From assembly GCA_900549195.1 (NCBI GenBank), contig URNK01000006.1, forward strand, positions 1 through 24,212: DNA of 24,212 nt, written 5' to 3'. The DNA is from an uncultured Collinsella sp. (GTDB taxonomy: Bacteria; Actinomycetota; Coriobacteriia; Coriobacteriales; Coriobacteriaceae). Made by a program: the position numbers and the translations under genes. Below the pieces are notes generated by a model. That model saw only the letters and a program-made list of their open reading frames with translations, searched no databases and was not told where the DNA came from. Shown here one piece after another: positions 1 through 6,812 of the stretch. Numbering within the stretch: position 1 is the stretch's first letter; every line of letters begins with the position of its first letter.

Positions 1-47
1 GAGATGAGCGCTAGTCTCGTGGGCTCGGAGATGTGTATAAGAGACAG
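1..47. other. Sequencing adapter (Nextera read-2 end), not genomic
   Basis: The first 47 bases contain the Nextera transposase adapter, ending in the mosaic-end sequence AGATGTGTATAAGAGACAG at 29-47. Genomic sequence begins at about base 48. Any translation across this boundary (for example a reverse-strand C-terminus ending LLYTSPSPRD, or a forward peptide containing MCIRDR) is an artefact. Confidence 0.97.
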
Positions 48-436
48 GGCATGTGAGGCTCGCCGGCAACAAACAGCGCAAACTTGTCGTCAGCAAGATC
101 GCCGGCGATCGAGGCGTCGGAATCGACCAGATCGTAGTCGTCCTTCTCGTCGAACTCCTGGACCAGCGTCAGGCTGCCCGTGGCAACCTTAAAGGCCTCG
201 CGACCCTCGACGTCGATCTGCAGGTCGTGATAGCGCTGATGCGTCTCATAGTGAGCCTCGGCTTCGGGACGCGTCGTGGGAGCCATGACGTTCGCAAAGA
301 CCTTGTCGCCCAGAATCGGATGGCTGCCGACCTCGAGCTTCGCCGGATCGTTCTCCTCGAGCCAATCGATCAGCACGTCGAGGCCCTTGAGCATTCCACG
401 GTACTCCTCGATATCGCCCAATGCACCGTAAATCAT
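48..436 (-). CDS. YhcH/YjgK/YiaL (NanQ/TabA-like) sugar anomerase family protein, 3' end missing
   Basis: This is a partial gene of about 129 genuine residues. The segment with ETHQRYHDLQIDVEGREAF near residues 64-82 matches the conserved metal-binding cupin core of the YhcH/DUF386 family, and LFVAGEPHMP is the usual near-terminal motif. The family is about 150 residues long, so roughly 20 residues are lost at the contig end; the last eleven apparent residues come from adapter. Characterised members include NanQ (YhcH), a sialic acid anomerase, and the biofilm-related protein TabA. The ATG at 434-436 follows a GAGAGGGG ribosome binding site. The gene lies downstream of the kinase and the deacetylase remnant on the same strand, so a role in amino-sugar anomer interconversion is a reasonable inference. 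The substrate cannot be read from the sequence. Confidence 0.85.
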
Positions 437-468
437 CTAAATCCCCTCTCGGATCGTTTCTTTGGCGG

Positions 469-600
469 CTACTCGGCAAACGCATTACCGACGCTGTTGC
501 CACCCACATGCGTCTCGACCAGGGTAAGGTCGGGATTGAACACGACAGTGTCGGCGTCGCGCCCCGGCATAATGCTACTGCACTTGTCGTCGACATGAGC
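469..600 (-). pseudogene. 3' remnant of a second amino-sugar-6-phosphate deacetylase gene
   Basis: Read on the minus strand, 600 to 469 encodes 43 residues and a TAG stop. By hand alignment, 33 of the 43 match the C-terminus of the intact deacetylase at 3327-4496. Shared blocks include IMPGRDAD, LTLVET and SVGNAF. There is no start codon or ribosome binding site in a suitable place, and the rest of the protein (about 345 residues) is absent. Similarity fades upstream of 600 toward the kinase stop codon at 634. The two copies differ at many synonymous and several non-synonymous positions, so this is an old duplicate or a relic of a different nagA, not an assembly echo. It sits between the kinase and the YhcH-type gene, where a second deacetylase gene may once have stood. 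Confidence 0.82.
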
Positions 601-633
601 TGGCAACCGATGCCGGGGCCGCAGCACAAGCTC

Positions 634-1569
634 CTACAGCTCGGTCACGACAACGCCGTTGTAAACCTCGTCCCAACGATCCATAACCAAGTGGCCAGTC
701 ATGGGATCCATGGCATTGAGCTTGCCGCAGGTGTTGGCGGTACGCAGCACCGTCTCGTCGTCGGCTCCGGCAGCAATCGCATGTGCGAAGCCGGCAATGG
801 TCGAATCGCCAGAGCCCGTAGCGTTAACGGCGGGGATATCGGGGGTCTTGGCGCGGAACGCACGGCCGTTATGGAAACCAACGGAGCCGGCAGCGCCCAT
901 AGATACGACGACCCAGGGGATATCGGAGAAGCGGGCGTCAGAGGCGAGCGCGGAACGGAGCTCGTCCACATCGTCGGTGGTAAAGCTCGTGCCCAGAAGG
1001 CCGTTAATTTCGGTCAGGTTAGGCTTAACCAGCTCAGGCTTGACCTCGGACTTGAGCGCAGCCTCGAGCGAGGCGCCCGAGGTATCGAGCAGCACCTTGG
1101 CGCCGGCGTTCTCTGCAATGCCCGTGATCTTAGCGTAGTAGTCCGCCTCGACGCCGCGGGGCAGCGAACCCGAGATGGTAACGACATCGGCCTTGCTCGC
1201 AAGCTCGGCGAACTTGGCGGTAAAGGCATCGAGCTCCTCGGGGGCAATCGTCGGGCCGCTCTCGAGCAGCTCGGTCTGGTTGCCGGCGTGGAGGATGTTG
1301 AGACAAATGCGAGTCTCGCCCTTGATGGGCACAAAATCATTCTTAATGCCGTTAGCATCCATGAGCTCGGCCATATAGGCGCCCATATGACCACCAAGCA
1401 AGCCGGTTGCCACGACATCGTCGCCCAGCTGGCCCAGGACGCGGGCCACGTTGAGGCCCTTACCGCCGGCGGTCTTTTCGGGCGTCACGCGGTTGACGTC
1501 GTCGATAATGAGCTCATCGAGCTGATAGCGCGTATCGACGGACGGGTTCATCGTAACGGTGAGGATCAT
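634..1569 (-). CDS. PfkB-family hexose-phosphate kinase, likely tagatose-6-phosphate kinase (LacC-like)
   Basis: A 311-residue ribokinase/PfkB-superfamily kinase of the 1-phosphofructokinase/LacC branch, which phosphorylates a sugar phosphate to a bisphosphate with ATP. The first PfkB signature GGKGLNVA is at residues 35-42, the VKPN motif is near 181-184, and the second signature with the catalytic aspartate (NATGSGDSTIAGF, D255) is at 249-261. The start at 1569 was chosen over an upstream in-frame codon because AAGGAG precedes it by about six bases and the protein then begins MILTVTMNPSVD, as in the family. FruK and LacC cannot be separated from motifs alone. The surrounding deacetylase, AgaS and PTS genes favour tagatose 6-phosphate as substrate. 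It lies about 60 bases downstream of the epimerase gene, with no terminator between them, and is probably cotranscribed with it. Confidence 0.9.
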   Translation of the reverse strand: MILTVTMNPSVDTRYQLDELIIDDVNRVTPEKTAGGKGLNVARVLGQLGDDVVATGLLGGHMGAYMAELMDANGIKNDFVPIKGETRICLNILHAGNQTELLESGPTIAPEELDAFTAKFAELASKADVVTISGSLPRGVEADYYAKITGIAENAGAKVLLDTSGASLEAALKSEVKPELVKPNLTEINGLLGTSFTTDDVDELRSALASDARFSDIPWVVVSMGAAGSVGFHNGRAFRAKTPDIPAVNATGSGDSTIAGFAHAIAAGADDETVLRTANTCGKLNAMDPMTGHLVMDRWDEVYNGVVVTEL

Positions 1570-1628
1570 TTCTAGCTCCTTATCTCGCAGGCTCCTTATG
1601 CCTTGCAAAACGAATTGGCTACATGCGA

Positions 1629-2510
1629 CTACAGAATCTCGATTGTGAACGAGCGCACGATGGTTTCTTTGGGCTTGGCGATAAGGCAGCCGCGCTTGTG
1701 CTCAAGCACGTCATCCTCATCGGAACAGGTCGAGAGGCCGCCCCAGGGTTCAACTGCCACAAAATCACCCTCGGGCTTGCTCCACACAATGAGGTACGGG
1801 AAGCCCTCAAAGCTCAGGCGAACGCCCTTGTCCTCGCCCTTTTTGGAAAGCGTGACCTGACGGCTCTCGAGCACGTCAAAGATGGTCTCCGCAAAATCGA
1901 AGAGCTCATGCGACAAAGGCAGCGTCTTTCCCACCATGGGGTTCTTGGAACGCCTGTCCACATCAATCAATCCGGTCGAGGGAACGGCGGTGCAGAGCTC
2001 CGCAGCCTCGTCTTTCTCAAAACGCAACTCGTAGTCCGTATAGGACTCACCCTCGTCGAGCGGACACCTAAAGCCGGGGTGTCCACCGATAAAGAAAGGC
2101 ATGTCCTCGGTGCCCTCGTTGGTAACCTCATAGGAGACACGCACGGCGGCGTCCTCGAGCGTATAGCGGGCGACAAGTTTAAACGGATACGGATAATCGC
2201 TCAGCAGCGCAGCGTTATCCTCGGATGCCAGGCACATAGCCAGCTCGTTTGTGCTTTGGCTCAACAGCTTCCACTCCTGCTTACGCGCAAAGCCGTGGCG
2301 GGCGAGCTTCACATGATGTCCGGCAAACGTCATGGCGCTGTTATCGCGCAAACCTCCGCAAATCGGGAAGCAAATCGGTGCCTGGCCGGACCACACGGCG
2401 GGATCGCCCTGCCACAAGTACTCGCGACCTCCAGCCTCAATCGAGGTAAACGAGCCGCCGGCCGTGGAGACCTTGATAGAAATCGAATCGTTGGAGAGAG
2501 CGTATTCCAT
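1629..2510 (-). CDS. Aldose 1-epimerase family protein (LacX-like)
   Basis: A 293-residue protein of the galactose mutarotase-like superfamily, closest in character to LacX, an uncharacterised product of lactose/tagatose operons. Recognisable features are the N-terminal GGSFTSIEAGGREYLWQGD, PICFPICGGLRDN, the ARHGFARKQEW segment with a conserved His, and IGGHPGFRCPL, which carries the second conserved His. The SKPEGDFVAVEPW segment near the C-terminus contains the usual acidic residue. The ATG at 2508-2510 is preceded by AAGGATGG; a longer in-frame extension up to 2645 overlaps the flavodoxin upstream region and is not credible. It is divergent from the flavodoxin gene and upstream of the kinase. 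It probably equilibrates anomers of a galactose-type sugar or sugar phosphate, but the exact substrate is unknown. Confidence 0.88.
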   Translation of the reverse strand: MEYALSNDSISIKVSTAGGSFTSIEAGGREYLWQGDPAVWSGQAPICFPICGGLRDNSAMTFAGHHVKLARHGFARKQEWKLLSQSTNELAMCLASEDNAALLSDYPYPFKLVARYTLEDAAVRVSYEVTNEGTEDMPFFIGGHPGFRCPLDEGESYTDYELRFEKDEAAELCTAVPSTGLIDVDRRSKNPMVGKTLPLSHELFDFAETIFDVLESRQVTLSKKGEDKGVRLSFEGFPYLIVWSKPEGDFVAVEPWGGLSTCSDEDDVLEHKRGCLIAKPKETIVRSFTIEIL

Positions 2511-2666
2511 TGTCCATCCTTTCGAACAACTGCTTTTTGCTCGCAAGAACCCGTCTCGGCCCTGACCAAAGGACAAACCCGCACGTTCATCGATGCGTCC
2601 GGTTTCCCAGGCATGCAACGGGGTACCATATAGACATTGATGCAATTACAGCTGAAAGGCCTTCTT
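2511..2666. promoter_or_regulatory. Divergent intergenic region (epimerase/kinase operon versus flavodoxin)
   Basis: These 156 bases must hold both promoters because the flanking genes diverge. A TATAGA hexamer at 2630-2635 is a possible -10 for the flavodoxin, without a convincing -35. No copy of the CTGGT-N4-ACCAG operator found elsewhere in the locus is visible here. Confidence 0.4.
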
Positions 2667-3251
2667 ATGCGAACCATCATCCTTTATGCCTCACGCCACC
2701 ACGGCAATACGAAAAAGCTCGTGGACGCCATCGTCGAGGCGCACCCCGAAATCGATACCCTCGACGTGAAGTCACTCGGTAAAAACGAGTACCCCGACCT
2801 GCACGAATACCATCTGATCGGCGTCGCCACAGGCATTTATTACTCCGAGATCGACAAAGATATGGCGCGCGTGCTCACGAACGTGCTGCAGCCGCAGGAC
2901 AAGGTGTTTGGCCTTATGACCTACGGTGGCAAAAACAAGTGGTACGGCAAGGATATCGATGGCATCTGCCGCATGAGGCAGGCCATCTTTATGGGCGTCT
3001 ACGGCTGTCCCGGCTTTGATACGTGGGGGCCGTTCAAACTCACCGGCGGTGTCCAAAAGGGACACCCGACCGCTGAGGAAATTAAGGGCGCCGTCGACTT
3101 CTTCGACAAAATCGAAAATGAGTACGGCGATATCATCGTCGAAGAGTATGCCAAGCGCGAGAAGCGTCTAGCATACGAAAAGGAGCATCCCGCGGGGGGT
3201 CTTGTGGCCGGCGTCAAGCGCACGGCAAAGAAGATCGCTAACAAGCTGTAA
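2667..3251 (+). CDS. Flavodoxin family protein
   Basis: A 194-residue flavodoxin-like protein. The N-terminal strand and phosphate-binding loop ILYASRHHGNTKKL (about residues 4-17) is the FMN-binding signature of the group. The segments LIGVATGIYYSEIDKDM and VFGLMTYGG fit the later strands and isoalloxazine-contacting loops. The start at 2667 was chosen because AAAGG lies seven bases upstream and the protein then opens directly on the first beta strand; an upstream TTG at 2637 would add a non-homologous leader. A lysine-rich C-terminal helix (KRTAKKIANKL) extends past the usual domain. It is the only plus-strand gene inside the amino-sugar locus and ends in its own terminator, so it may be unrelated in function to its neighbours. 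Electron-transfer partner unknown. Confidence 0.88.
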   Translation: MRTIILYASRHHGNTKKLVDAIVEAHPEIDTLDVKSLGKNEYPDLHEYHLIGVATGIYYSEIDKDMARVLTNVLQPQDKVFGLMTYGGKNKWYGKDIDGICRMRQAIFMGVYGCPGFDTWGPFKLTGGVQKGHPTAEEIKGAVDFFDKIENEYGDIIVEEYAKREKRLAYEKEHPAGGLVAGVKRTAKKIANKL

Positions 3252-3282
3252 CTGTAAAGGTGCTTTTGAGCGTTTAACCCAT

Positions 3283-3320
3283 ACGGCGGGTCCGAGCAGA
3301 TTCGGGCCCGCCGTCTTTTT
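3283..3320 (+). terminator. Intrinsic terminator of the flavodoxin gene
   Basis: ACGGCGGGTCCG (3283-3294) pairs with CGGGCCCGCCGT (3303-3314) across an eight-base loop and is followed by CTTTTT. It begins about 30 bases after the flavodoxin stop. The minus strand shows fewer T residues, so this mainly serves the plus strand. Confidence 0.88.
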
Positions 3321-3326
3321 CTATCG

Positions 3327-4496
3327 TTACTCGGTAAAGGCGTTGCCGACGCTCTGGCCGCCAACATACGTCTCGACGAGGGTGAGCTCATGGTCGAACA
3401 CGACAAAGTCGGCGTCGCGACCCGGCATGATGCTGCCGCACTTATCCTCGATGTGTGCAGAGCGAGCCGGCACCTCGGTAGCCATGCGAATGGCGATATC
3501 GGCGCTGGCGATGCCCCAATCGACAATGTTCTTGACGCCCTGGGCAAGCGTGAGCACCGAGCCGGCAATGCTCTTGCCGTCGGCGAGCCAGCACAGGTTG
3601 TCCTTCATGATGACGTCCATGCCGCCACTGGTGTAGCTGCCCTCGGGCATGCCGCCGCAGCCAAGGCAGTCGGTGATGAGCACCGTGTGCTGCCAGCCTT
3701 TTGCCTGCAGCAGCGCCTTGATGGCGGCAGGGTTCACGTGTTTGCCGTCACAGATGATCTCGGCGTAGGTCTCGGGCGTGGACATGGCGGCACCCACGAC
3801 ACCGGGCTCACGGTGATGCAGCCCGCGCTGGCCGTTATAGGTATGCGTAAAGCAGCTGGCACCGGCGTTGATGGCGGCGATGCACTCATCGTAGGTGGCG
3901 TCGGAGTGACCGATGCTGGTCACCACACCCTTGGCGTTCAAAGCAGCTGCATAAGCAGCGGCACCGTCGCGCTCGGCCGCCATGGCGCTTTTGACGATAC
4001 GTCCGCCAGCAGCCTCCTGCCACTGATCGAAGACCTCCTCGGAGGGATCGATAAGATAAGCGGGGTTCTGCGCGCCCACGTGCTTCATGGTAAAGAAGGG
4101 GCCCTCCAGATAGATGCCCTGAATGCGAGCACCGCAGAAGTCAGGGCCGCGACCCTCGTCCGCCTGGGCGATGGCGGCGCAGGCATCCTTGATCTGCTCG
4201 ACGCCATCGGTGAACGTCGTGGGCAGCCAGCTGGTGGTACCGCGACGGGCGAGCTCGGTCGAGCTGATATCAATACCCTCGGGATCGTTATCGGTAGTCG
4301 AGTGGTTATAGAAGCCATGGATGTGAGTATCGACCATACCCGGTGCGATCCACGATCCCGTGTAGTCCTTAATCTCGCAAGAGGGCTCGTCGGCCTGCCA
4401 GGCGCCAAAAACGCCATCCTCGACCATAAGATAGCCGCCCAGTTGCGGGCCTGCCGGCAAGAAGAACTTGTCAGCCTTAATTGCGTACGTGCTCAT
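3327..4496 (-). CDS. nagA: N-acetylgalactosamine/N-acetylglucosamine-6-phosphate deacetylase
   Basis: A 389-residue amidohydrolase of the NagA/AgaA family, which removes the acetyl group from the N-acetylhexosamine 6-phosphate delivered by the PTS. Visible landmarks are the metal-binding DTHIHG (His58 and His60), YLEGPFF with Glu131, SIGHSDAT with His197, CFTHTYNG with His218, and VLITDCLGCGG with catalytic Asp276. Length is typical. The ATG at 4494-4496 has AAGGAG five bases upstream; the GTG at 4502 would leave no spacing. It lies downstream of agaS, but a strong terminator separates the two, so it may need read-through or its own promoter. A TATAAG hexamer on the minus strand near 4540 is a weak candidate. 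The AgaS, LacC-like and GntR context favours N-acetylgalactosamine 6-phosphate (AgaA role), but the sequence alone does not exclude N-acetylglucosamine 6-phosphate. Confidence 0.93.
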   Translation of the reverse strand: MSTYAIKADKFFLPAGPQLGGYLMVEDGVFGAWQADEPSCEIKDYTGSWIAPGMVDTHIHGFYNHSTTDNDPEGIDISSTELARRGTTSWLPTTFTDGVEQIKDACAAIAQADEGRGPDFCGARIQGIYLEGPFFTMKHVGAQNPAYLIDPSEEVFDQWQEAAGGRIVKSAMAAERDGAAAYAAALNAKGVVTSIGHSDATYDECIAAINAGASCFTHTYNGQRGLHHREPGVVGAAMSTPETYAEIICDGKHVNPAAIKALLQAKGWQHTVLITDCLGCGGMPEGSYTSGGMDVIMKDNLCWLADGKSIAGSVLTLAQGVKNIVDWGIASADIAIRMATEVPARSAHIEDKCGSIMPGRDADFVVFDHELTLVETYVGGQSVGNAFTE

Positions 4497-4549
4497 ATGC
4501 ACTCCTTGCTTCTAAAGCAGTTGACTGTGGTAATGCTTATACCCGGTCC

Positions 4550-4596
4550 ATGTAAAAACAAAAAGCGCCCGCCCGCCGTTATGAGCGGACGGGCGC
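4550..4596 (-). terminator. Intrinsic terminator after agaS
   Basis: On the minus strand a stem built from GCGCCCGTCCGC and GCGGGCGGGCGC (one mismatch, eight-base loop; plus-strand positions 4565-4576 and 4585-4596) is followed by TTTTTGTTTTT. It lies between the agaS stop at 4615 and the deacetylase start at 4496, so it would uncouple the two genes at least partly. Confidence 0.88.
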
Positions 4597-4614
4597 CCTT
4601 ACAGGGGGACGCGA

Positions 4615-5781
4615 TTAAGCGGTGAAGGGGTGAATCGTCACACCCTTGACCACGCGGTTGACCGTGCCGGTGGGGCTCGGCGTATCGGGCGTGTTGCCCA
4701 CGCGCACGGAGTTGAGCAGGCTGATAGCCTGGGCAAACATCACGAACGGCAGGGCAAGGTAGCCCTCGGGAAGCGCCTCGTAGCCCTTAAAGGTGAAGGA
4801 CTCGCCCTCGTAGACGGTAGCGCCATCCTGCTGAACGGCAACGGTGTGCTGAGCAATCTTGTCGCCACCGATCTCGTTGAGGATGTCGATGTCGTACTGA
4901 CGGGTGTAGGCGTCGTTGCTGACGAACACGAAGACGAGCGTCTTATCGTCGACGAAGGACTTAGGTCCGTGACGATAGCCCATGGAGGTGTCGTAGGAAG
5001 TAGCAACCAGACCGTGAGCGAGCTCGAGGATCTTGAGCTGGCTCTCCTGGGCAAGGCCACCGAAGGAGCCAGAACCCAAGTAGGTCACGCGGTTGAAGTC
5101 GCCAGCCAGGTAATCGGCGATCTCAGGCTCACGGGAGATGACCTCCTCGCCCATCTTGGCAATCGTCTCGACCCACTCGGCCTTCTGCTCGTCAGAGGCA
5201 GTGTCGAAAATAAGGGTGGAGAGCAGGGTCATGCAGGTGTAGGAACCGGTCATGGCGAAGCCCTTGTCGTTGGCGCGCGGGATGAGCAGCGTCAGCGCAT
5301 TGGGATCATCGGCGGACTCGACGGCGAGCTTGCCCTCGGGAGCGCAGGTGATGTTGAGGAACTTGACGTTGTGGACGAGCTCCTTGGCAACGGCAACGGC
5401 GGCAAGGCTCTCGGGGCTGTTGCCAGAGCGGGCAAAGGAAACCACGAGCGTGGGATCCTCGGCGCGCAGGAAGTCGCGCGGGGCGCTCACGATGTCGGTC
5501 GTGGCGATGGGCTTAAAGTCGTAGAGATCAGTGTTGCCAGCGTGACGCAGGTACGGGGCGCAGGTATCGCCAACGTAGTCGGACGTACCGGCACCGGTGA
5601 AGACAACGGACAGACGACCCTCGCCCATAGCGCGAGCCTCGGCCAGGAAGGCCTCGATGGCCTCCTTATTCTCGCGATAGATGTTGAGCGTATCACGCCA
5701 AAGCTCGGGCTGCTGAGCAATCTCGGCCGTGGTGATCTGGGCGCCGAGCTCGGTGAGCTCCTCGACACTCTTCTCGAACAT
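4615..5781 (-). CDS. agaS: SIS-domain galactosamine-6-phosphate deaminase/isomerase (AgaS)
   Basis: A 388-residue double-SIS protein of the AgaS family. AgaS converts galactosamine 6-phosphate to tagatose 6-phosphate and ammonia. The first SIS domain shows GAGTSDYVGD (residues 63-72) and SFARSGNSPES (115-125), the usual sugar-phosphate binding loops. The second has YLGSGSFGGLAQES (234-247) and the MGYRHGPKSFV motif (267-277), characteristic of this branch. The ATG at 5779-5781 follows an AGAGAGG purine tract. The upstream region carries a TATAAT -10 and an inverted repeat likely bound by the adjacent GntR protein. A terminator follows the gene. Motifs cannot exclude activity on glucosamine 6-phosphate, but the family name is well supported. 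Confidence 0.92.
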   Translation of the reverse strand: MFEKSVEELTELGAQITTAEIAQQPELWRDTLNIYRENKEAIEAFLAEARAMGEGRLSVVFTGAGTSDYVGDTCAPYLRHAGNTDLYDFKPIATTDIVSAPRDFLRAEDPTLVVSFARSGNSPESLAAVAVAKELVHNVKFLNITCAPEGKLAVESADDPNALTLLIPRANDKGFAMTGSYTCMTLLSTLIFDTASDEQKAEWVETIAKMGEEVISREPEIADYLAGDFNRVTYLGSGSFGGLAQESQLKILELAHGLVATSYDTSMGYRHGPKSFVDDKTLVFVFVSNDAYTRQYDIDILNEIGGDKIAQHTVAVQQDGATVYEGESFTFKGYEALPEGYLALPFVMFAQAISLLNSVRVGNTPDTPSPTGTVNRVVKGVTIHPFTA

Positions 5782-5820
5782 TTTTAATACCTCTCTCTAG
5801 AAGTAATCCTCTGACGTGCA

Positions 5821-5857
5821 ATTATACACTTCGGTTGGTTATCTGGTAGTAACCAGT
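5821..5857 (-). promoter_or_regulatory. agaS promoter with GntR operator candidate
   Basis: On the minus strand a consensus TATAAT sits at 5826-5821, about 40 bases before the agaS start. No good -35 is visible. The inverted repeat CTGGT-AGTA-ACCAG at 5843-5856 occupies the place where a -35 would lie, as expected for a repressor operator. The same half-sites recur upstream of the PTS operon at 10135-10150. Known GntR/HutC regulators of amino-sugar genes (DasR, NagR/YvoA) bind sites with similar TGGT and ACCA half-sites. Confidence 0.72.
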
Positions 5858-5895
5858 TAAATGCAAAGAATCACCATTTGGAAACGATGCGAGCA

Positions 5896-6627
5896 CTAGT
5901 TACTGCGCTGGTGGTAAACCTTGTATTTAAACTGATCGGCACGAGCAACCGAGAGTGTGTACTCCACTACCTCGTTTGACTCGTTATACGTAGTCCTGAC
6001 CAAATCGAGCACAGGCGAGCCCTCGACAATTCCCAAAAGGTGGGCATCGGTGGGACGGGCTATGCTCGCATAGAACTCCTCTTCGGCCACGCGAATCTTT
6101 TGCTGAAAGTCCTGCTCAATCACATCGTAAAGCGGCTTACGCTCCAGCAGCGGTCGCTTTAGGGACAGAAATTGACGAACCGGTAGATAGCTGCGTTCGA
6201 CCATCATGGGCATGTTGTCGGCAGAACGAAGGCGCTTGAGCTTAAAAATGCGATCACCGATGCGCAATCCCATATGCTCGGCCAGATTCTTATCGGCCTC
6301 CATCTCGCAAAACTCGAGAATCGTGGTCTCGGGTTCTCGACCCATCGCGCGCATCTGCTCGGTAAAGCTGTAGGACTGCATAAGATTGGTTGCTTTTGCC
6401 GAACGGTCGGTCACAAAGGTACCGCGACCGTGCTGCCGAACCACCAGTCCTAAACGCTCCAGTTCCTGCAGAGCCAGGCGTACCGTAGTGCGCGAGAGAC
6501 CATAGCGCTCCGAAAGTTCGCGCTCGGAAGGAATCATGTCACCGGCGCGATATTCATGGTCAATCTTTTCGGTCAGAATATCGACCAGCTGATCGTACAG
6601 CGGTTGCTTACGCGCTCCGATCGCCAT
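5896..6627 (-). CDS. GntR-family (HutC/UTRA) transcriptional regulator of the amino-sugar locus
   Basis: A 243-residue regulator with an N-terminal winged helix-turn-helix. MIPSERELSERYGLSRTTVR near residues 31-50 and ERLGLVVRQHGRGTFV after it are classic GntR DNA-binding motifs. The rest, about residues 95-235, is a UTRA effector domain, with SADNMPMMVERSYLP and the closing VEYTLSVARADQFKYKV as recognisable pieces. UTRA regulators such as NagR and DasR sense phosphorylated amino sugars, so galactosamine 6-phosphate or a relative is the likely inducer (inference). The gene lies between agaS and the PTS operon; a terminator separates it from the PTS genes, so it needs its own promoter in 6628-6712. 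The ATG at 6625-6627 follows GGGAGGATAGG. The candidate operators at 5843-5856 and 10135-10150 make it the most likely local repressor. Confidence 0.92.
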   Translation of the reverse strand: MAIGARKQPLYDQLVDILTEKIDHEYRAGDMIPSERELSERYGLSRTTVRLALQELERLGLVVRQHGRGTFVTDRSAKATNLMQSYSFTEQMRAMGREPETTILEFCEMEADKNLAEHMGLRIGDRIFKLKRLRSADNMPMMVERSYLPVRQFLSLKRPLLERKPLYDVIEQDFQQKIRVAEEEFYASIARPTDAHLLGIVEGSPVLDLVRTTYNESNEVVEYTLSVARADQFKYKVYHQRSN

Positions 6628-6704
6628 CCTATCCTCCCTTTTGCTCGAATTCGGCTAACTACCTAGGGTGTTATGCATTATCTGTCTGCCACACCCGAAT
6701 CAAC

Positions 6705-6746
6705 AAGAAAACAAAAGCCGCGCGCTCTTTCGAGCACGCGGCTTTT
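6705..6746 (-). terminator. Intrinsic terminator of the PTS operon
   Basis: AAAAGCCGCGCGCTC (6713-6727) pairs with GAGCACGCGGCTTTT (6732-6746) with one mismatch and a four-base loop. On the minus strand the stem runs into TTTTGTTTTCTTG. It lies about 70 bases after the EIID stop and ahead of the gntR gene. Confidence 0.9.
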
Positions 6747-6812
6747 AACATACACATGGCTTAAGGGGTCGGGGTGTGAGCCGCGTAGGGACACACCCCT
6801 CAAGCTAGAGCC

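Noticed and set aside
246..629. A minus-strand open frame of 127 residues spanning the deacetylase relic and the anomerase gene
   Set aside because: It is out of frame with both the relic (whose frame matches NagA) and the YhcH-type gene.
4630..5787. A 385-residue plus-strand open frame lying exactly opposite agaS
   Set aside because: It mirrors the real gene nearly end to end, has a composition typical of GC-rich antisense frames and no recognisable domain. The minus-strand gene has clear SIS motifs and a ribosome binding site.
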